Shown here one piece after another: positions 40,501 through 49,873 of a stretch of 64,000 nt of DNA. Positions within the stretch are counted from its first letter, which is position 1, and every line of letters begins with the position of its first letter. The stretch is from VRUE01 sp036271315. GTDB lineage: Bacteria; Actinomycetota; Thermoleophilia; Solirubrobacterales; 70-9. Both the position numbers and the translations under genes were made by a program. The notes under the pieces are model-generated. The model was not told where the DNA came from. It was given only the letters and a program-made list of their open reading frames with translations, and did not search any database. The stretch is taken from NCBI GenBank assembly GCA_036271315.1, contig DATBAV010000036.1, positions 122,553 through 186,552 on the forward strand. The letters run 5' to 3'.

Positions 40501-41416
40501 CGCGGTTACGTTTATCTCTCGCCTCCAGGCCCGCGCCGAAGGTGGGGAAGCGTCCGATATGTCCAACTGGGCGCCGACGTCGACGTGGGATGGAACGCAC
40601 ATGCAGCGCACGGCTCGGGTCAGCAGCGACGGCAAGACTTTGCTCTTTCGCTCCTCGGGCCGACACACGAGCTACGAAAACGAGGGCCTGAGTGAGCTGT
40701 ACCGTTATCGGGCGGGCGGTCCCGGCCTGGCCTGTGTGTCCTGCAATCCGACGGGAGCGCCGCCGGTTGGCGGCATCAGCCTCAGCAGTGCCGAAAGGCT
40801 GTTCGGGCCGGGGGGGATGCTTGTCCTGACCCGCAACCTTTCCTCCGACGGCAACCGCGTCTTCTTCGAGACGCTCGACAAGCTGAACGCCGCCGACACC
40901 AACGGCGACGCGGGTTGCCCGATCCTCAACCCGAGGAAATTCGGCCCCGAAACGCGCGCATGCCGCGACGTCTACGAGTGGGAGGCAAAGGGGACGGGCT
41001 CCTGCGAAAGCGAATCCGAGGACAGCGGCTGCCTTTACCTGATCTCAGCCGGCACGCGCGAAGAACCGTCCTACTTCCTCGACGCCTCGACCAGTGGCGA
41101 CAACGCCTTCATCCTCACCCGCGACAGGCTCGTCGGCCAGGACGAAGACGATCTGGAAGACATCTACGACGCTCGCATCGGCGGCGGGATCGCCTCCCAG
41201 AACCCGGAAAAACGTTCCCCCTGCGAAGGCGAAGCCTGCAAGGGCGCGGCTACCCCGCCGCCGAGCACGTCGAGCGCCGGCACCGCTCTCTTCTCGGGTC
41301 CGGGCAACCAAAAGTCCCAGGCCAAGAAGCCAAAGAAGCACAGGAAACGGCACGCGCACCACCACGCGAAGCGCTCGAAACACGCGAGCAAGCGCCAGGC
41401 GAGGACATACCGATGA
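37505..41416 (+). CDS. Giant secreted NHL/FN3/propeller protein, type A
   Basis: A 1303-aa secreted protein from GTG 37505, with AAGGAGAG just upstream. The signal peptide ends around residue 28 (CLCASPALA). Residues ~40-390 contain NHL-like repeats, such as GDVYVVDGGNNRVQQFSATG, GNLYVTDQGNRRVDVFSAEG and GSVYTLDRGNSRIQRFDSTG. Two FN3-like domains follow (~400-600; FEYSPDG and FEYVSQAQ blocks). From ~600 a second propeller-like region begins with GLPDGRAYEQASSVDKNGQD and contains TPDGSKAFFMSS-type repeats. The last ~35 residues are a Lys/His/Arg-rich tail (KKPKKHRKRHAHHH). It is the first gene of the five-gene operon. Function unknown; probably cell-surface or matrix. Confidence 0.85.
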   Translation: MRRHVKATSAIAVICGIVLCLCASPALAAKGVEGFFGGEGTEGGQFSSAAEGPGGVAVNQSGTGGAAAGDVYVVDGGNNRVQQFSATGAFKRAIGLDVGGSGVNVCTVAASCAAGTESGAAGGMSSPQGIAIEQSTGNLYVTDQGNRRVDVFSAEGAFEGAFGWNVDATTPEEELQLCTEATGCQAGSEGAGEGQLGFEVGYPAISPLNGHVLIADKANHRVQELAPAITAGSISGISFVRAFGEFGEGLEGKVGQFGNQSPSQVAVDSNGSVYTLDRGNSRIQRFDSTGSNPELFAYTQVHGQFGGEEPNAIAVDSSNNHVLVLKPCGKTLCPESTSETRVLELSEAGVLLETHAEGDGGVGASGVASKQGGGRIYTTSNNGPAVSGGGGPDVLILGNTPPLPPTVTIEAVTTFTAHTATFVGNVNPGNWPTGYHFEYSPDGSHWTKLPSGGDAFVGSDSTSHEVSQEASGLTGHTTYQVRLVATKHNTTSRAIAETSFTTAAAPPVIKAIQVFPGATSAKLRAEINPEGQQTEYAFEYVSQAQFEASGFANAETATGTVSGGSLASVEAKIEGLSSGTAYRFRLTATNPAGAETSPDVAFSTYLPPAVGLPDGRAYEQASSVDKNGQDIRADELTVQASEDGSRITFFASSGLDEGESAQWIPSFMASRSSAPAAWSTQSILPSVSTGQFGRVKGWGEDLSATFSVNKDKVVGGKFTFYLRESGGHLVPIVAEMANGEVLFAAASQGSREVYFETKNRLLPAAPAGKTNAYIWDRETGELKLVGVLNSGAVASATGTIAGPYAWFTENTTAGGMERNYYTQPFHALSRDGSIAFFTSAGADQLYARLNPTAEQSPLNGSEECADPTLACTVKVSASQRTVPDPNGEKPAAFVSATPDGSKAFFMSSSALTDDANTGPSDEGNDLYRYDTGSGQMVDIAPDASDENGAEVRGVLGTSENGSYVYFVANGVLAPGATAGDCGFGEAFQGSCNLYLWHEGAVTFISRLQARAEGGEASDMSNWAPTSTWDGTHMQRTARVSSDGKTLLFRSSGRHTSYENEGLSELYRYRAGGPGLACVSCNPTGAPPVGGISLSSAERLFGPGGMLVLTRNLSSDGNRVFFETLDKLNAADTNGDAGCPILNPRKFGPETRACRDVYEWEAKGTGSCESESEDSGCLYLISAGTREEPSYFLDASTSGDNAFILTRDRLVGQDEDDLEDIYDARIGGGIASQNPEKRSPCEGEACKGAATPPPSTSSAGTALFSGPGNQKSQAKKPKKHRKRHAHHHAKRSKHASKRQARTYR

Positions 41417-44400
41417 GCGAGCAGACGAGCAAGGAGAAAGCAAAAACGATGAACGTCAAGAATCCCCGCACTCGCTCCGTCCTGCTGCCGACCGCGGCCG
41501 GCGCCCTGCTTGCCCTGGTGCTCTGGCTCTTGCCCGCGGCCTCCGCCACAGCGGCCGAAGCCAGCGCGGGCTGGACGCTGAGCGGTTCTCCTTACCCGAG
41601 CAATTTCGCGCCGGAAGCGAATGGCACTGCCAACAGCGGCCCGGGGTTCGAGCTGGTGACGACCAACGTCGGCGGTGCCCCGACCAGTGGCCCCTTCACG
41701 ATCGAAGACATCCTTCCAGAAGGCGTGACGGTGGTCGAAGAAGAAGGCGTGCGCGGAACCTACGGGCCGAACGCGACCGAACTGGTCTGTACATCCGTTG
41801 GGCGCACGGTCACCTGCGAAGGCAACGGACCGCTTAACGCGGGCGGGCCGCTTAACGCGGGCGAAGTAGTGCACCTGACGATCCTCGTCAACCTGGAACC
41901 CGGGGCCGGCCCCAAACTCGTCAATGAGGCGACTGTCTCCGGCGGCGGCGCGCCCGAAGCGGTCAGCACCACCGTGTCCGCAGAAGTGAGTGAAGAAACG
42001 GCGTCCTTTGATTTCCTCAGGGGACCGTCCGGTGCCTTTACCTACCTTTCCGGCGTCGACGGCTCGGTCGCCACCCTGGCCGGCTCCCACCCGTTCCTCT
42101 ATGACTCCGCCGGGATGAATTTCACCTTTGCTCCCTCCCCGAGCGCCCTGGCCGCGGTTGAAGGTGGGGTGAAGGACATCGTCGGGGAATTGCCGCGCGG
42201 CATTGTGGTCAACCCGACCGCTACGCCGACCCGTTGCACCGAGGCCCAGCTCGAGTACAACACGACTTTCGGCGGTCCCGACTGCCCGGAAAGCTCGCAG
42301 ATCGGCTTCGTCAGCGTCAGCACGTCGATCCTCGGTCCGCACATCGAACAGGTGCCGCTCTACAACATGGTCCCGCCCCAGGGCGTGGCGGCGGAGTTCG
42401 CCTTCAACCCGATCGTACCCGGCATCTACATACATGTCGACGGCCGCGTGCGCGCCGGAGGCGACTACGGCCTCGTGGGGGAAGTGAACGGAATACTCTC
42501 GCGACCGCTGAACCCCGTGTTCGGGGCGGAATTGATCCTCTGGGGCGATCCGACCGGCGACGGCGTGCAGGACGTGCGGGGGGAATGCCTCGACTTCGAA
42601 GAAAGGCCCCACTGCCCACTGCCCGAAGCCGAACAGACTGGCGAAGCGACGGTGACGTTGCCGAGCGACTGCCCGGGCACGCCGACCACCACCACGATCA
42701 AAGTCGACAGCTGGCTGCATCCCGGTGAATTTCATACTCGTGAAGTCGAAAGCGCCGACCCCAACGGCAACCCGGTCGCCGTCGATGGCTGCAATCAGCT
42801 CGCCTTCGAACCGACGATCGAAGCCAAGCCGACCACGAACTTGGCCGACAGTCCCTCGGGCCTTGACTTCAAGTTGCACCAGCCCCAGGAAAACCAGTTC
42901 AAAGGCCGCTCAACGGCGAACCTCAAGGACACCGAAGTCGAGCTGCCCGAAGGCCTGGTGGTGAATCCCTCATCGGCCGACGGCCTCGCCGCCTGCTCTC
43001 CGGCCCAGATTGGAATGAAGACGCCGGTTGGCGATTCCCACGCCCACTTCACCGAAGATCCGCCCTCATGCCCGGCGGGCTCGCGGCTGGGCTCGGTGGA
43101 AGTGAAGACGCCGCTTCTCGAAGAACCGCTGCCCGGCTCGGTCTATCTCGCCCAGCCCTACCAAAACCCCTTCAACTCCCTTCTCGGTCTCTATATCGCG
43201 GTTGAATATCCACTGCGGGGGATCCAGGCGAAGCTGCCGGTGAAGGTCGAACCCGACCCCGCCACGGGCCGCTTGAGGGCGACGGTGGAAGAAAGCCCAG
43301 AGCTGCCGCTGGAAGACGTCAACCTGCACTTCTTCGGCGGTGCCCGGGGGACGCTCAGGACTCCCGCGGCCTGTGCCACCTACACCACGACCACCGATCT
43401 CACTCCCTGGAGCTCGCCCGAAGGGGCCGACGCGCACCCGAGCGATTCCTTCGGAGTGCTCGCGACCCCGGCCGCAGGCGCCTGTCCTGCCCGGAGCGAT
43501 GCCGCGCCGAACAGCCCGGCCTTCCAGGCCGGCACGATCACGCCCGCTGCCGGCGCCTACAGCCCCTTCGTCCTCAAGCTGTCCCGCGGCGACGGCACCC
43601 AGCCCCTGGCCGGGATCGACACCACGCTGCCCAAGGGCCTGACCGGCAAGCTCACCGGCATTCCTTACTGCTCGGAGGCGGACATCGCCAAGGCGAAGGG
43701 CCGGGAAGTGCCCAACATGGGCGCCCAGGAGATCTCAGACCCCTCATGCCCTACAGCCTCTGAAGTTGGCACGCTAGAGGCCGGCGTCGGCGCTGGACCC
43801 ACGCCTTTCCATGTCGCGGGCCATGCCTACCTCGCCGGTCCCTACAAGGGCGCTCCGCTCAGCCTGGTGACAATCGTCCCGGCGGTGGCTGGCCCCTTCG
43901 ATCTCGGTGACGTGGTCGTCCGCGCGGCGCTCAACGTCGACCCCGAAACGGCCCGCATCCACGCCGTCTCCGATCCGTTCCCGCAGGTGATCGACGGCAT
44001 CCCGCTCGACCTGCGCTCGGTCGCGCTGACGTTGGGGCGGCCGAGCTTCACCCTCAACCCGACCTCCTGCGACCCGGCCACGATCGGCGGCACGCTCACC
44101 TCGGCCTTCGGCCAGAGCACCTCGCTGACCAGCCCCTTCCAGGTCGGCGGCTGTCCGGCGCTCGGCTTCAAGCCGAGCCTCGCGCTGAGGCTGAGCAGCG
44201 GCCAGCGTCGCGCCTTCCCCGCCCTGCGTGCCACCTATGCCGCTCGCAGCGGCGACGCCAACCTGGCCGACATGGTGCTCACCCTGCCCCGCACCGAGTT
44301 CATCGAACAGGGCCATTTCCGCACCATCTGCACCCGTGTGCAGTTCGCCGCGGGGGACGGCAACGGCGCCAGTTGCCCGGCCGGCTCGGTCTACGGGCAT

Positions 44401-44787
44401 GTCCGTGCCTACACCCCGCTGCTGGCGAACCCGTTGGAAGGCCCGGTCTACCTGCGGTCCTCGACCCACACCCTGCCGGATGTCGTCTTCGCCCTCAACG
44501 GCCAGATCGATGCTGCGGTTCCGCTGCACATCGACTCGGTCAAAGGCCGCCTGCGCGCCAGGATCGAAGGCGCTCCGGACGTGCCGATCTCCAAAGTCGC
44601 GGTCTCGATGCAGGGCGGCAAGAAGGGCCTCTTCGTCAACAGCGAAAGCCTTTGCGTCAAGCGGCCGCGGGCCTCGGTCAAGCTCCAGGCCCAAAGCGGC
44701 AAGACCCTGGCGCTCAACCCCCGGCTCAAGACCCCCTGTGCCGGCAAGGGCGGCTCGGGCCACAAGAACAAAAAGCACAAAGGCTGA
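41413..44787 (+). CDS. Giant secreted repeat protein, type B
   Basis: About 1124 residues. ATG 41413 overlaps the previous stop by 4 bp (ATGA). The signal peptide is long (RSVLLPTAAGALLALVLWLL, then PAASATAAEA). A DUF11-like domain (~45-190; FTIEDILPEGVTVVEEEGVR) comes first. Repeated beta modules follow, each with Cys-containing blocks such as CPAGSRLGSVEVKTPLLEEP, GSVYLAQPYQNPF, GPFDLGDVVVRAALNVDPET and CPAGSVYGHVRAYTPLLANP. The protein ends GHKNKKHKG, a short basic tail. I do not recognise the family. Modules recur in the gene at 47051. It lies outside the cell and could form a fibre or adhesin. Confidence 0.8.
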   Translation: MSEQTSKEKAKTMNVKNPRTRSVLLPTAAGALLALVLWLLPAASATAAEASAGWTLSGSPYPSNFAPEANGTANSGPGFELVTTNVGGAPTSGPFTIEDILPEGVTVVEEEGVRGTYGPNATELVCTSVGRTVTCEGNGPLNAGGPLNAGEVVHLTILVNLEPGAGPKLVNEATVSGGGAPEAVSTTVSAEVSEETASFDFLRGPSGAFTYLSGVDGSVATLAGSHPFLYDSAGMNFTFAPSPSALAAVEGGVKDIVGELPRGIVVNPTATPTRCTEAQLEYNTTFGGPDCPESSQIGFVSVSTSILGPHIEQVPLYNMVPPQGVAAEFAFNPIVPGIYIHVDGRVRAGGDYGLVGEVNGILSRPLNPVFGAELILWGDPTGDGVQDVRGECLDFEERPHCPLPEAEQTGEATVTLPSDCPGTPTTTTIKVDSWLHPGEFHTREVESADPNGNPVAVDGCNQLAFEPTIEAKPTTNLADSPSGLDFKLHQPQENQFKGRSTANLKDTEVELPEGLVVNPSSADGLAACSPAQIGMKTPVGDSHAHFTEDPPSCPAGSRLGSVEVKTPLLEEPLPGSVYLAQPYQNPFNSLLGLYIAVEYPLRGIQAKLPVKVEPDPATGRLRATVEESPELPLEDVNLHFFGGARGTLRTPAACATYTTTTDLTPWSSPEGADAHPSDSFGVLATPAAGACPARSDAAPNSPAFQAGTITPAAGAYSPFVLKLSRGDGTQPLAGIDTTLPKGLTGKLTGIPYCSEADIAKAKGREVPNMGAQEISDPSCPTASEVGTLEAGVGAGPTPFHVAGHAYLAGPYKGAPLSLVTIVPAVAGPFDLGDVVVRAALNVDPETARIHAVSDPFPQVIDGIPLDLRSVALTLGRPSFTLNPTSCDPATIGGTLTSAFGQSTSLTSPFQVGGCPALGFKPSLALRLSSGQRRAFPALRATYAARSGDANLADMVLTLPRTEFIEQGHFRTICTRVQFAAGDGNGASCPAGSVYGHVRAYTPLLANPLEGPVYLRSSTHTLPDVVFALNGQIDAAVPLHIDSVKGRLRARIEGAPDVPISKVAVSMQGGKKGLFVNSESLCVKRPRASVKLQAQSGKTLALNPRLKTPCAGKGGSGHKNKKHKG

Positions 44788-44789
44788 GG

Positions 44790-47054
44790 ATGCGCGGCGC
44801 CCGTCTCGTGGCGCTCGGCCTCGTGGCGGCGCTGGGCGCGGTCGGTGCGACAAGTGCGCCAGCGGCGGCCGCGCCGCCGCTGGTCGGCGCTCAATGGGTG
44901 ACCGACGTGACTGCCTCGGGGGCCAGGCTGCACGCCGAAATCAACCCTGAGGGTCTCGCCACCAGCTATCGCTTCGAATACATCACCGCTGCGGCGTACG
45001 AGGAAAACCTGGCGGCATCGCCGCCGCGCGATGGCTTCGCCGGTGCTGCCCTGGCTCCTGCCTCCGGCACCGTGGCGATCGGCGGGGGCAGCGAAGCGGT
45101 CGCGGTCGTCCAGTCTCTGGCCGGTCACCTCGTTGCGGCGACCGAATACCGCTACCGGGTACGGGCGCAGAGCAGCGGCGGCACCTCCCTCGGCCCACCG
45201 CGGTTGCTCGGGAGCCAGGAATCGGGCGTCTCGTTCGCGCTTCCCGACTCCCGCGCCTGGGAGCTCGTCAGCCCATCTGAGAAGAGCGGCGGTGCGGTGG
45301 GTGCGCCGGGCGCGCTCTTCGGCGGCGGCGACTTCCAGGCGGCAGTCGCCGGCTCGTCCTTTGCCTACTCCTCCGCGAGCGCCTTCGCCGAACCGGCGAG
45401 CGCGCCGCCAGTCTCGGAGTACCTCGCCGGTCGCACTGGCGGTGGCTGGCAAAACGCCAACCTCTCCCTGCCGATTCGCGCCGGCGCTTACGGCGATCGG
45501 CCCGACGGCTCTCCCTATCGCCTCTTTGCCGAAGACCTATCCGCTGCGGTTCTCGCCGGTGGCGATCCCTGTGGCGCGGAAGCGGGCTGCGCGGAGCCCG
45601 TCGCACCCCCGTCCGGCTCGGGTGGTGTGTCGGGTTGGCCCGAGCTCTACCTGCGCGAGAACGGCACCGGCTCCTACAAAGCGCTCTTCGGTGCGGCCGA
45701 CCTGGCTCATACCGCGGTAGCTGCGGCGAGCTTCGAAGCGAGCCTCGTCGGTGCCACCCCCGACCTCTCACACCTGGTGATCGCGACCTGCGCGAAGCTC
45801 ACGGCCAGCGCAGTCGAGGTCCTTGCCGATCCCGGCGAGTGCGACCCTGAAGCGCAGAACCTCTATGAGTGGAGTGCGGGCTCCGGTCTCACCGCGCTGA
45901 ACCTGCTCCCGGGGGAAACGACGAGCACGCCCGGCGCGGCCATCGCCGCCTCGGTCGGTGCCATCTCCGCCTACGGCTCGCGCGTCTACTTCAGCGGCAG
46001 CGATGGCGCGCTATATGTGCGCGACGGGGCGCAGACCAAGCTCCTGCCCGAAACCACCGGGGGTGGGGCGGCCTTCCAGGCGGCCTCGACCGATGGCGCG
46101 CTCGCCTTCTTCACCAAGGCGGGTCACCTCTACCGTTACAGCGCCTCCAGCCAAGCAAGCATCGACCTCACGCCAGCGGGCGGAGTCGTGGGAGTTCTGG
46201 GTGTCTCGGGCTCAGGCGCCTATGCCTATTACCAGGACGCTGCCGGCCTTTGGCAATGGCATGAAGGGAGCACGAGCGAGATCGCACCGGGGGCCGGCGT
46301 CGCCGCCGAATCCAACTACCCACCCGAGACCGGGACCGCCCGGGTAAGCGCCGGCGGCGAGGTGCTCGCCTTCCTCTCCGCCCAGGCCCTGGCCGACTAC
46401 GACAGCACCGGCCACACCGAGGCCTATGTCTGGGGCCCGCCACCGGGCGGCGGTGACGCCCGTCTTCTCTGCGCCTCCTGCCGCCCGACCGGCGAGCGCC
46501 CCGAAGGAGAAGCGGCGCTGGCCGGCACTCCGCCCAACGGCTCGTCCCCGCTCCCCTACAGGCCGCGCGCCCTCAGCGCCGACGGACGGCGCCTCCTCTT
46601 CGAATCGAGCGATGTCCTCTCGACCTTCGACACCAACTCCGCCACCGACGTCTATCAGTGGGAGGCTCAGGGTGAGGGCTCTTGTCAGCGTCCGGCGGGC
46701 TGCATCGCCCTGATCTCCAGTGGCCGCGAGCCCGAGGGAGCGAGCTTCCTGGATGCCTCGGCCGACGGTGGCGATGCCTACTTCCTCACCGCCGCCTCGC
46801 TGGTGGGCTCAGACCCCGGCTCGATCGACGTCTATGACGCACGGGCGGGGGGTGGCCTGCCCGAAGCGGCGCGGCCGATCGAATGCGTCGGCGACGCCTG
46901 TCAGGCGCTGCCGAGCGAACCTGAAGACCCAAATCCACTGACCTTGCTGCGTGGTCCCGAAAACCCATCGGTCAACTTCGCCGGCAAGAAGCCACACAAG
47001 CATCACGGCAAAAAGCACAGGCCCAGGCATCGCCACAAGGGAGGGAAGAAGTGA
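44790..47054 (+). CDS. Secreted propeller protein, type A'
   Basis: About 754 residues. ATG 44790 lies 2 nt after the previous stop. The signal peptide is RLVALGLVAALGAVGATSAP followed by AAAA. One FN3-like domain (~30-145, EINPEGLATSYRFEYITAAA) leads into a propeller region that begins ALPDSRAWELVSPSEKSGGA. This matches the GLPDGRAYE start of the type A propeller. Near the C-terminus both share DVYQWEAQGEGSC/DVYEWEAKGTGSC, then FLDAS, then YDAR-x-GGG and a Cys pair. The tail is Lys/His-rich (GKKPHKHHGKKHRPRHRH). It is a paralogue of the first gene without the NHL part. Confidence 0.8.
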   Translation: MRGARLVALGLVAALGAVGATSAPAAAAPPLVGAQWVTDVTASGARLHAEINPEGLATSYRFEYITAAAYEENLAASPPRDGFAGAALAPASGTVAIGGGSEAVAVVQSLAGHLVAATEYRYRVRAQSSGGTSLGPPRLLGSQESGVSFALPDSRAWELVSPSEKSGGAVGAPGALFGGGDFQAAVAGSSFAYSSASAFAEPASAPPVSEYLAGRTGGGWQNANLSLPIRAGAYGDRPDGSPYRLFAEDLSAAVLAGGDPCGAEAGCAEPVAPPSGSGGVSGWPELYLRENGTGSYKALFGAADLAHTAVAAASFEASLVGATPDLSHLVIATCAKLTASAVEVLADPGECDPEAQNLYEWSAGSGLTALNLLPGETTSTPGAAIAASVGAISAYGSRVYFSGSDGALYVRDGAQTKLLPETTGGGAAFQAASTDGALAFFTKAGHLYRYSASSQASIDLTPAGGVVGVLGVSGSGAYAYYQDAAGLWQWHEGSTSEIAPGAGVAAESNYPPETGTARVSAGGEVLAFLSAQALADYDSTGHTEAYVWGPPPGGGDARLLCASCRPTGERPEGEAALAGTPPNGSSPLPYRPRALSADGRRLLFESSDVLSTFDTNSATDVYQWEAQGEGSCQRPAGCIALISSGREPEGASFLDASADGGDAYFLTAASLVGSDPGSIDVYDARAGGGLPEAARPIECVGDACQALPSEPEDPNPLTLLRGPENPSVNFAGKKPHKHHGKKHRPRHRHKGGKK

Positions 47055-49873
47055 CGCCGGCAACGCTCCGTCGACTCGCCTTGCCGCTGTTGGGCGCTCT
47101 CGCTCTGCTCTGCGCGATCCCGGCGGCAGCGCAGGCCTTCTCCTTCCTTCCGGGCGCCGAAGGGTTCTCAGCTGAGCCCCGGGGCGAAGGCGGTATGCCG
47201 GAGGCGCAGGCCGGCTCCCACCCGCAGGCGCTGGCGCTCTCGGTCGCGCTCTCCGGCGGCGACCTGCGCGACCTCTCCCTCGAGCTGCCACCGGGACTGA
47301 TCGAAGACCCCGCGGCGATTCCCACCTGCTCGCAGGCGGATTTCGCTCGCTCGCGCCAATCCCCCTTCGAAGAATCGCTCTCGGGCGAGGACTGCCCTGC
47401 CGGGACCCAGGTCGGCATCGCCACCGTGACCTCTGCTCACGGCGGCGGGGAAACCCGGAGCTTCGGCGTCTTCAATCTCGACCCGCCGCCCGGGGCTCCA
47501 TCGGAGATCGGCTTCTCCCCCTACGGAGCGCCGATCGCCTTCGTCCCCGAAGTGCGCCAGGCCGAAGGCGAATACGGGATCACCCTGCTGAGCGCCAACA
47601 TGAGCCAGCTCGCCGCCCTGCAAAAGCTCACCCTGACGCTTTGGGGAACTCCTTACTCGGTCATCCACGACGCCCAGCGCGGCGATTGCCTGAACGAGAC
47701 AGAACCCGGCTTCGGCTGGTCCAAATGCCAGGTCGCCCCACCGCGCCGGGCAAACCCGTTGGCCTACCTGACGATGCCCACCTCCTGTGAAGGCCCACTC
47801 TCTTTCACGGCGAGCGCAACCTCCTGGCAGGGGGGTAAAGACTCGAGCGCGACCGAAGCGGGGGGGCTGGGCGAATGCGAAGCGCTCTCCTTTCACCCCA
47901 CCCCCGCCGGGCGCCTCTCCAATCCCCGTGCCTCCTCGCCTTCGGGCTATGAATTCGAAATCGCCCAGGACACCGGGGGAGTCACCGACCCGACTCGACG
48001 GGCGCCCTCCGCGGTGCGGGCGGCCACCGTGACGTTGCCCGAAGGGGTGACGATCAACCCTTCGGTCGGGGCCGGGTTGGGCGTCTGCACGCCGGCGGGC
48101 TACGCGGCCGAGACACCCACCTCGGCGCCGGGGCAGGGCTGTCCCGGCACTTCGAAGATCGGCGACTTCACGGTCAAGAGCCCGCTCTTCGAAGAAACGG
48201 TCTCCGGTGCGATCTTCCTTGCTCAGCCCTACCAAAACCCCTTCGGGCAGCTGATCGCCGTCTACCTGGTGGCGAAGGCGCCGGGGCGCGGCATCCTGGT
48301 CAAGGTCGCCGGCAAGCTCGAAGCAGACCCGAATACGGGAAGGCTCACCGCCAGCTTCGACCGCTTGCCGCAGCTGCCCTACTCGAGCCTGCTCGTGCAC
48401 TTCCGCGAAGGCCAGCGCAGCCCACTTGCCTCGCCGCCGTCCTGCGGCAGCTTCTCCACCTCGATCGACCTCGTCGCCTGGCGCGATGCCTCGCTGAGGA
48501 GCCACACCGACTCTCCCGCTCAGGTCGGCTCTGGTGTCGGCGGTGGGCCCTGTCCGCAGGGACTGGCCCCCTTCGCTCCCACCGCCCTGGCGGGCTCGGT
48601 CAACTCCCAAGCGGGCGCCTACTCGTCCTTCTACCTGCACCTCAGGCGCACCGACGTCGAGCAGGAGATCACCCACTATTCCGCCCAGCTGCCGCCGGGC
48701 CTCCTGGGAAAGATCGCGGGGGTTCCCTTCTGTCCCGAGGGGGCGATCGATGCGGCCAGGCATCGCTCTGGTACCGAAGAGCTCGAACATCCCGACTGCC
48801 CGGCTTCCTCTCTGATCGGTCACACCTACTCGGGCTATGGCCTGGGCCCGGTGCTTTCCTACGCACCGGGAAGCCTCTACCTCGCCGGTCCGTACCATGG
48901 CTCCCCGCTTTCGATCGTCGCGCTCGATTCGGCCCTGGTCGGGCCCTTCGACCTCGGCACGGTGATCGTGCGCTCGGCAATCGACGTCGATCCCCAGACC
49001 GCGCAGGTCTCGATCGACTCGCAGGGCTCTGACCCGATCCCTCACATCCTCGACGGCATTCCGATCCACCTGCGCGACGTGCGGGTCTACGTCGACCGGC
49101 CCGGCTTCGTGCTCAACCCGACCAACTGCAATCGCTTCAGCGTCGCCTCCACGCTGAGTGGGTCGGGACAGCGCTTCTCCGACCCGGCTGACGACACCTC
49201 GGCCCAGGCGATCTACGACTACCAGGCGTTCAACTGCGTCTCGCTCGGTTTCAAGCCGCGCCTTTCGCTTGCACTGAAGGGCGGCACCAAGCGCGGCTCG
49301 AACCCGTCCCTGCGGGTCACCTACGTCCCTCGCCCGGGCGACGCCAACCTCGCGTCCGCCCAGGTCACCCTGCCGCCAAGTCTCTTCTTGGCCCAAAACC
49401 ACATCGAAACGGTCTGCACCAGGGGCCAGTTCGCGCGCGAAGCCTGTCCGCCAGGTTCCGCTTACGGAACCGTCGCTGCCTTCACACCGCTCTTGGAAGA
49501 ACCGCTGCGCGGCAAGGCCTACCTGCGATCGGGCGACAACGTGCTGCCCGATCTCGTCTTTGCCCTGCGCGGTCGCGGTGTCCACCTCGACCTCGCCGGC
49601 AAGATCGACTCCGTCGGCGGGGGGCTGCGCGGCTCCTTCGAAGGATTGCCCGATGCCCCGGTCTCCAAGTTCGTACTGAAGATGAACGGCGGCCGGCGCG
49701 GGGTCGTCGAAGTGGCCGAAAGCCTCTGCCGCAAAACCCAGTCCGCCAGGGCGCTCCTGGTCGGCCAAAGCAACCAGGGCCTGCGCCTGCGCTCGCAGGT
49801 GAAGACTGGCTGCGCGAACGAGCGCAGGCACAGAAAGACCCATAAGCACTCGAAGAAGGGGAGGAACCGATGA
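47051..49873 (+). CDS. Giant secreted repeat protein, type B'
   Basis: A 940-aa protein from GTG 47051, overlapping the previous stop by 4 bp (GTGA). The signal peptide is RRLALPLLGALALLCAIPAA followed by AQA. It lacks the DUF11 domain of type B but shares the same Cys-containing modules: CPAGTQVGIATVTS, GAIFLAQPYQNPFGQLIAVY, GPFDLGTVIVRSAIDVDPQT and CPPGSAYGTVAAFTPLLEEP. It ends with a basic tail (ERRHRKTHKHSKKGRNR). The parallel with 41413-44787 argues for duplication of an A-B gene pair. Function unknown; predicted to lie outside the cell. Confidence 0.8.
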   Translation: MTPATLRRLALPLLGALALLCAIPAAAQAFSFLPGAEGFSAEPRGEGGMPEAQAGSHPQALALSVALSGGDLRDLSLELPPGLIEDPAAIPTCSQADFARSRQSPFEESLSGEDCPAGTQVGIATVTSAHGGGETRSFGVFNLDPPPGAPSEIGFSPYGAPIAFVPEVRQAEGEYGITLLSANMSQLAALQKLTLTLWGTPYSVIHDAQRGDCLNETEPGFGWSKCQVAPPRRANPLAYLTMPTSCEGPLSFTASATSWQGGKDSSATEAGGLGECEALSFHPTPAGRLSNPRASSPSGYEFEIAQDTGGVTDPTRRAPSAVRAATVTLPEGVTINPSVGAGLGVCTPAGYAAETPTSAPGQGCPGTSKIGDFTVKSPLFEETVSGAIFLAQPYQNPFGQLIAVYLVAKAPGRGILVKVAGKLEADPNTGRLTASFDRLPQLPYSSLLVHFREGQRSPLASPPSCGSFSTSIDLVAWRDASLRSHTDSPAQVGSGVGGGPCPQGLAPFAPTALAGSVNSQAGAYSSFYLHLRRTDVEQEITHYSAQLPPGLLGKIAGVPFCPEGAIDAARHRSGTEELEHPDCPASSLIGHTYSGYGLGPVLSYAPGSLYLAGPYHGSPLSIVALDSALVGPFDLGTVIVRSAIDVDPQTAQVSIDSQGSDPIPHILDGIPIHLRDVRVYVDRPGFVLNPTNCNRFSVASTLSGSGQRFSDPADDTSAQAIYDYQAFNCVSLGFKPRLSLALKGGTKRGSNPSLRVTYVPRPGDANLASAQVTLPPSLFLAQNHIETVCTRGQFAREACPPGSAYGTVAAFTPLLEEPLRGKAYLRSGDNVLPDLVFALRGRGVHLDLAGKIDSVGGGLRGSFEGLPDAPVSKFVLKMNGGRRGVVEVAESLCRKTQSARALLVGQSNQGLRLRSQVKTGCANERRHRKTHKHSKKGRNR

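Noticed and set aside
40915..41412. Upstream extension of the type B gene
   Set aside because: It overlaps the end of the type A gene and lacks a signal peptide; the ATG at 41413 gives a signal peptide and a 4-bp overlap.
41164..42879. A 571-codon minus-strand frame opposite the type A/B junction
   Set aside because: It is antisense to two well-supported secreted-protein genes and has low-complexity Arg/Gly composition.
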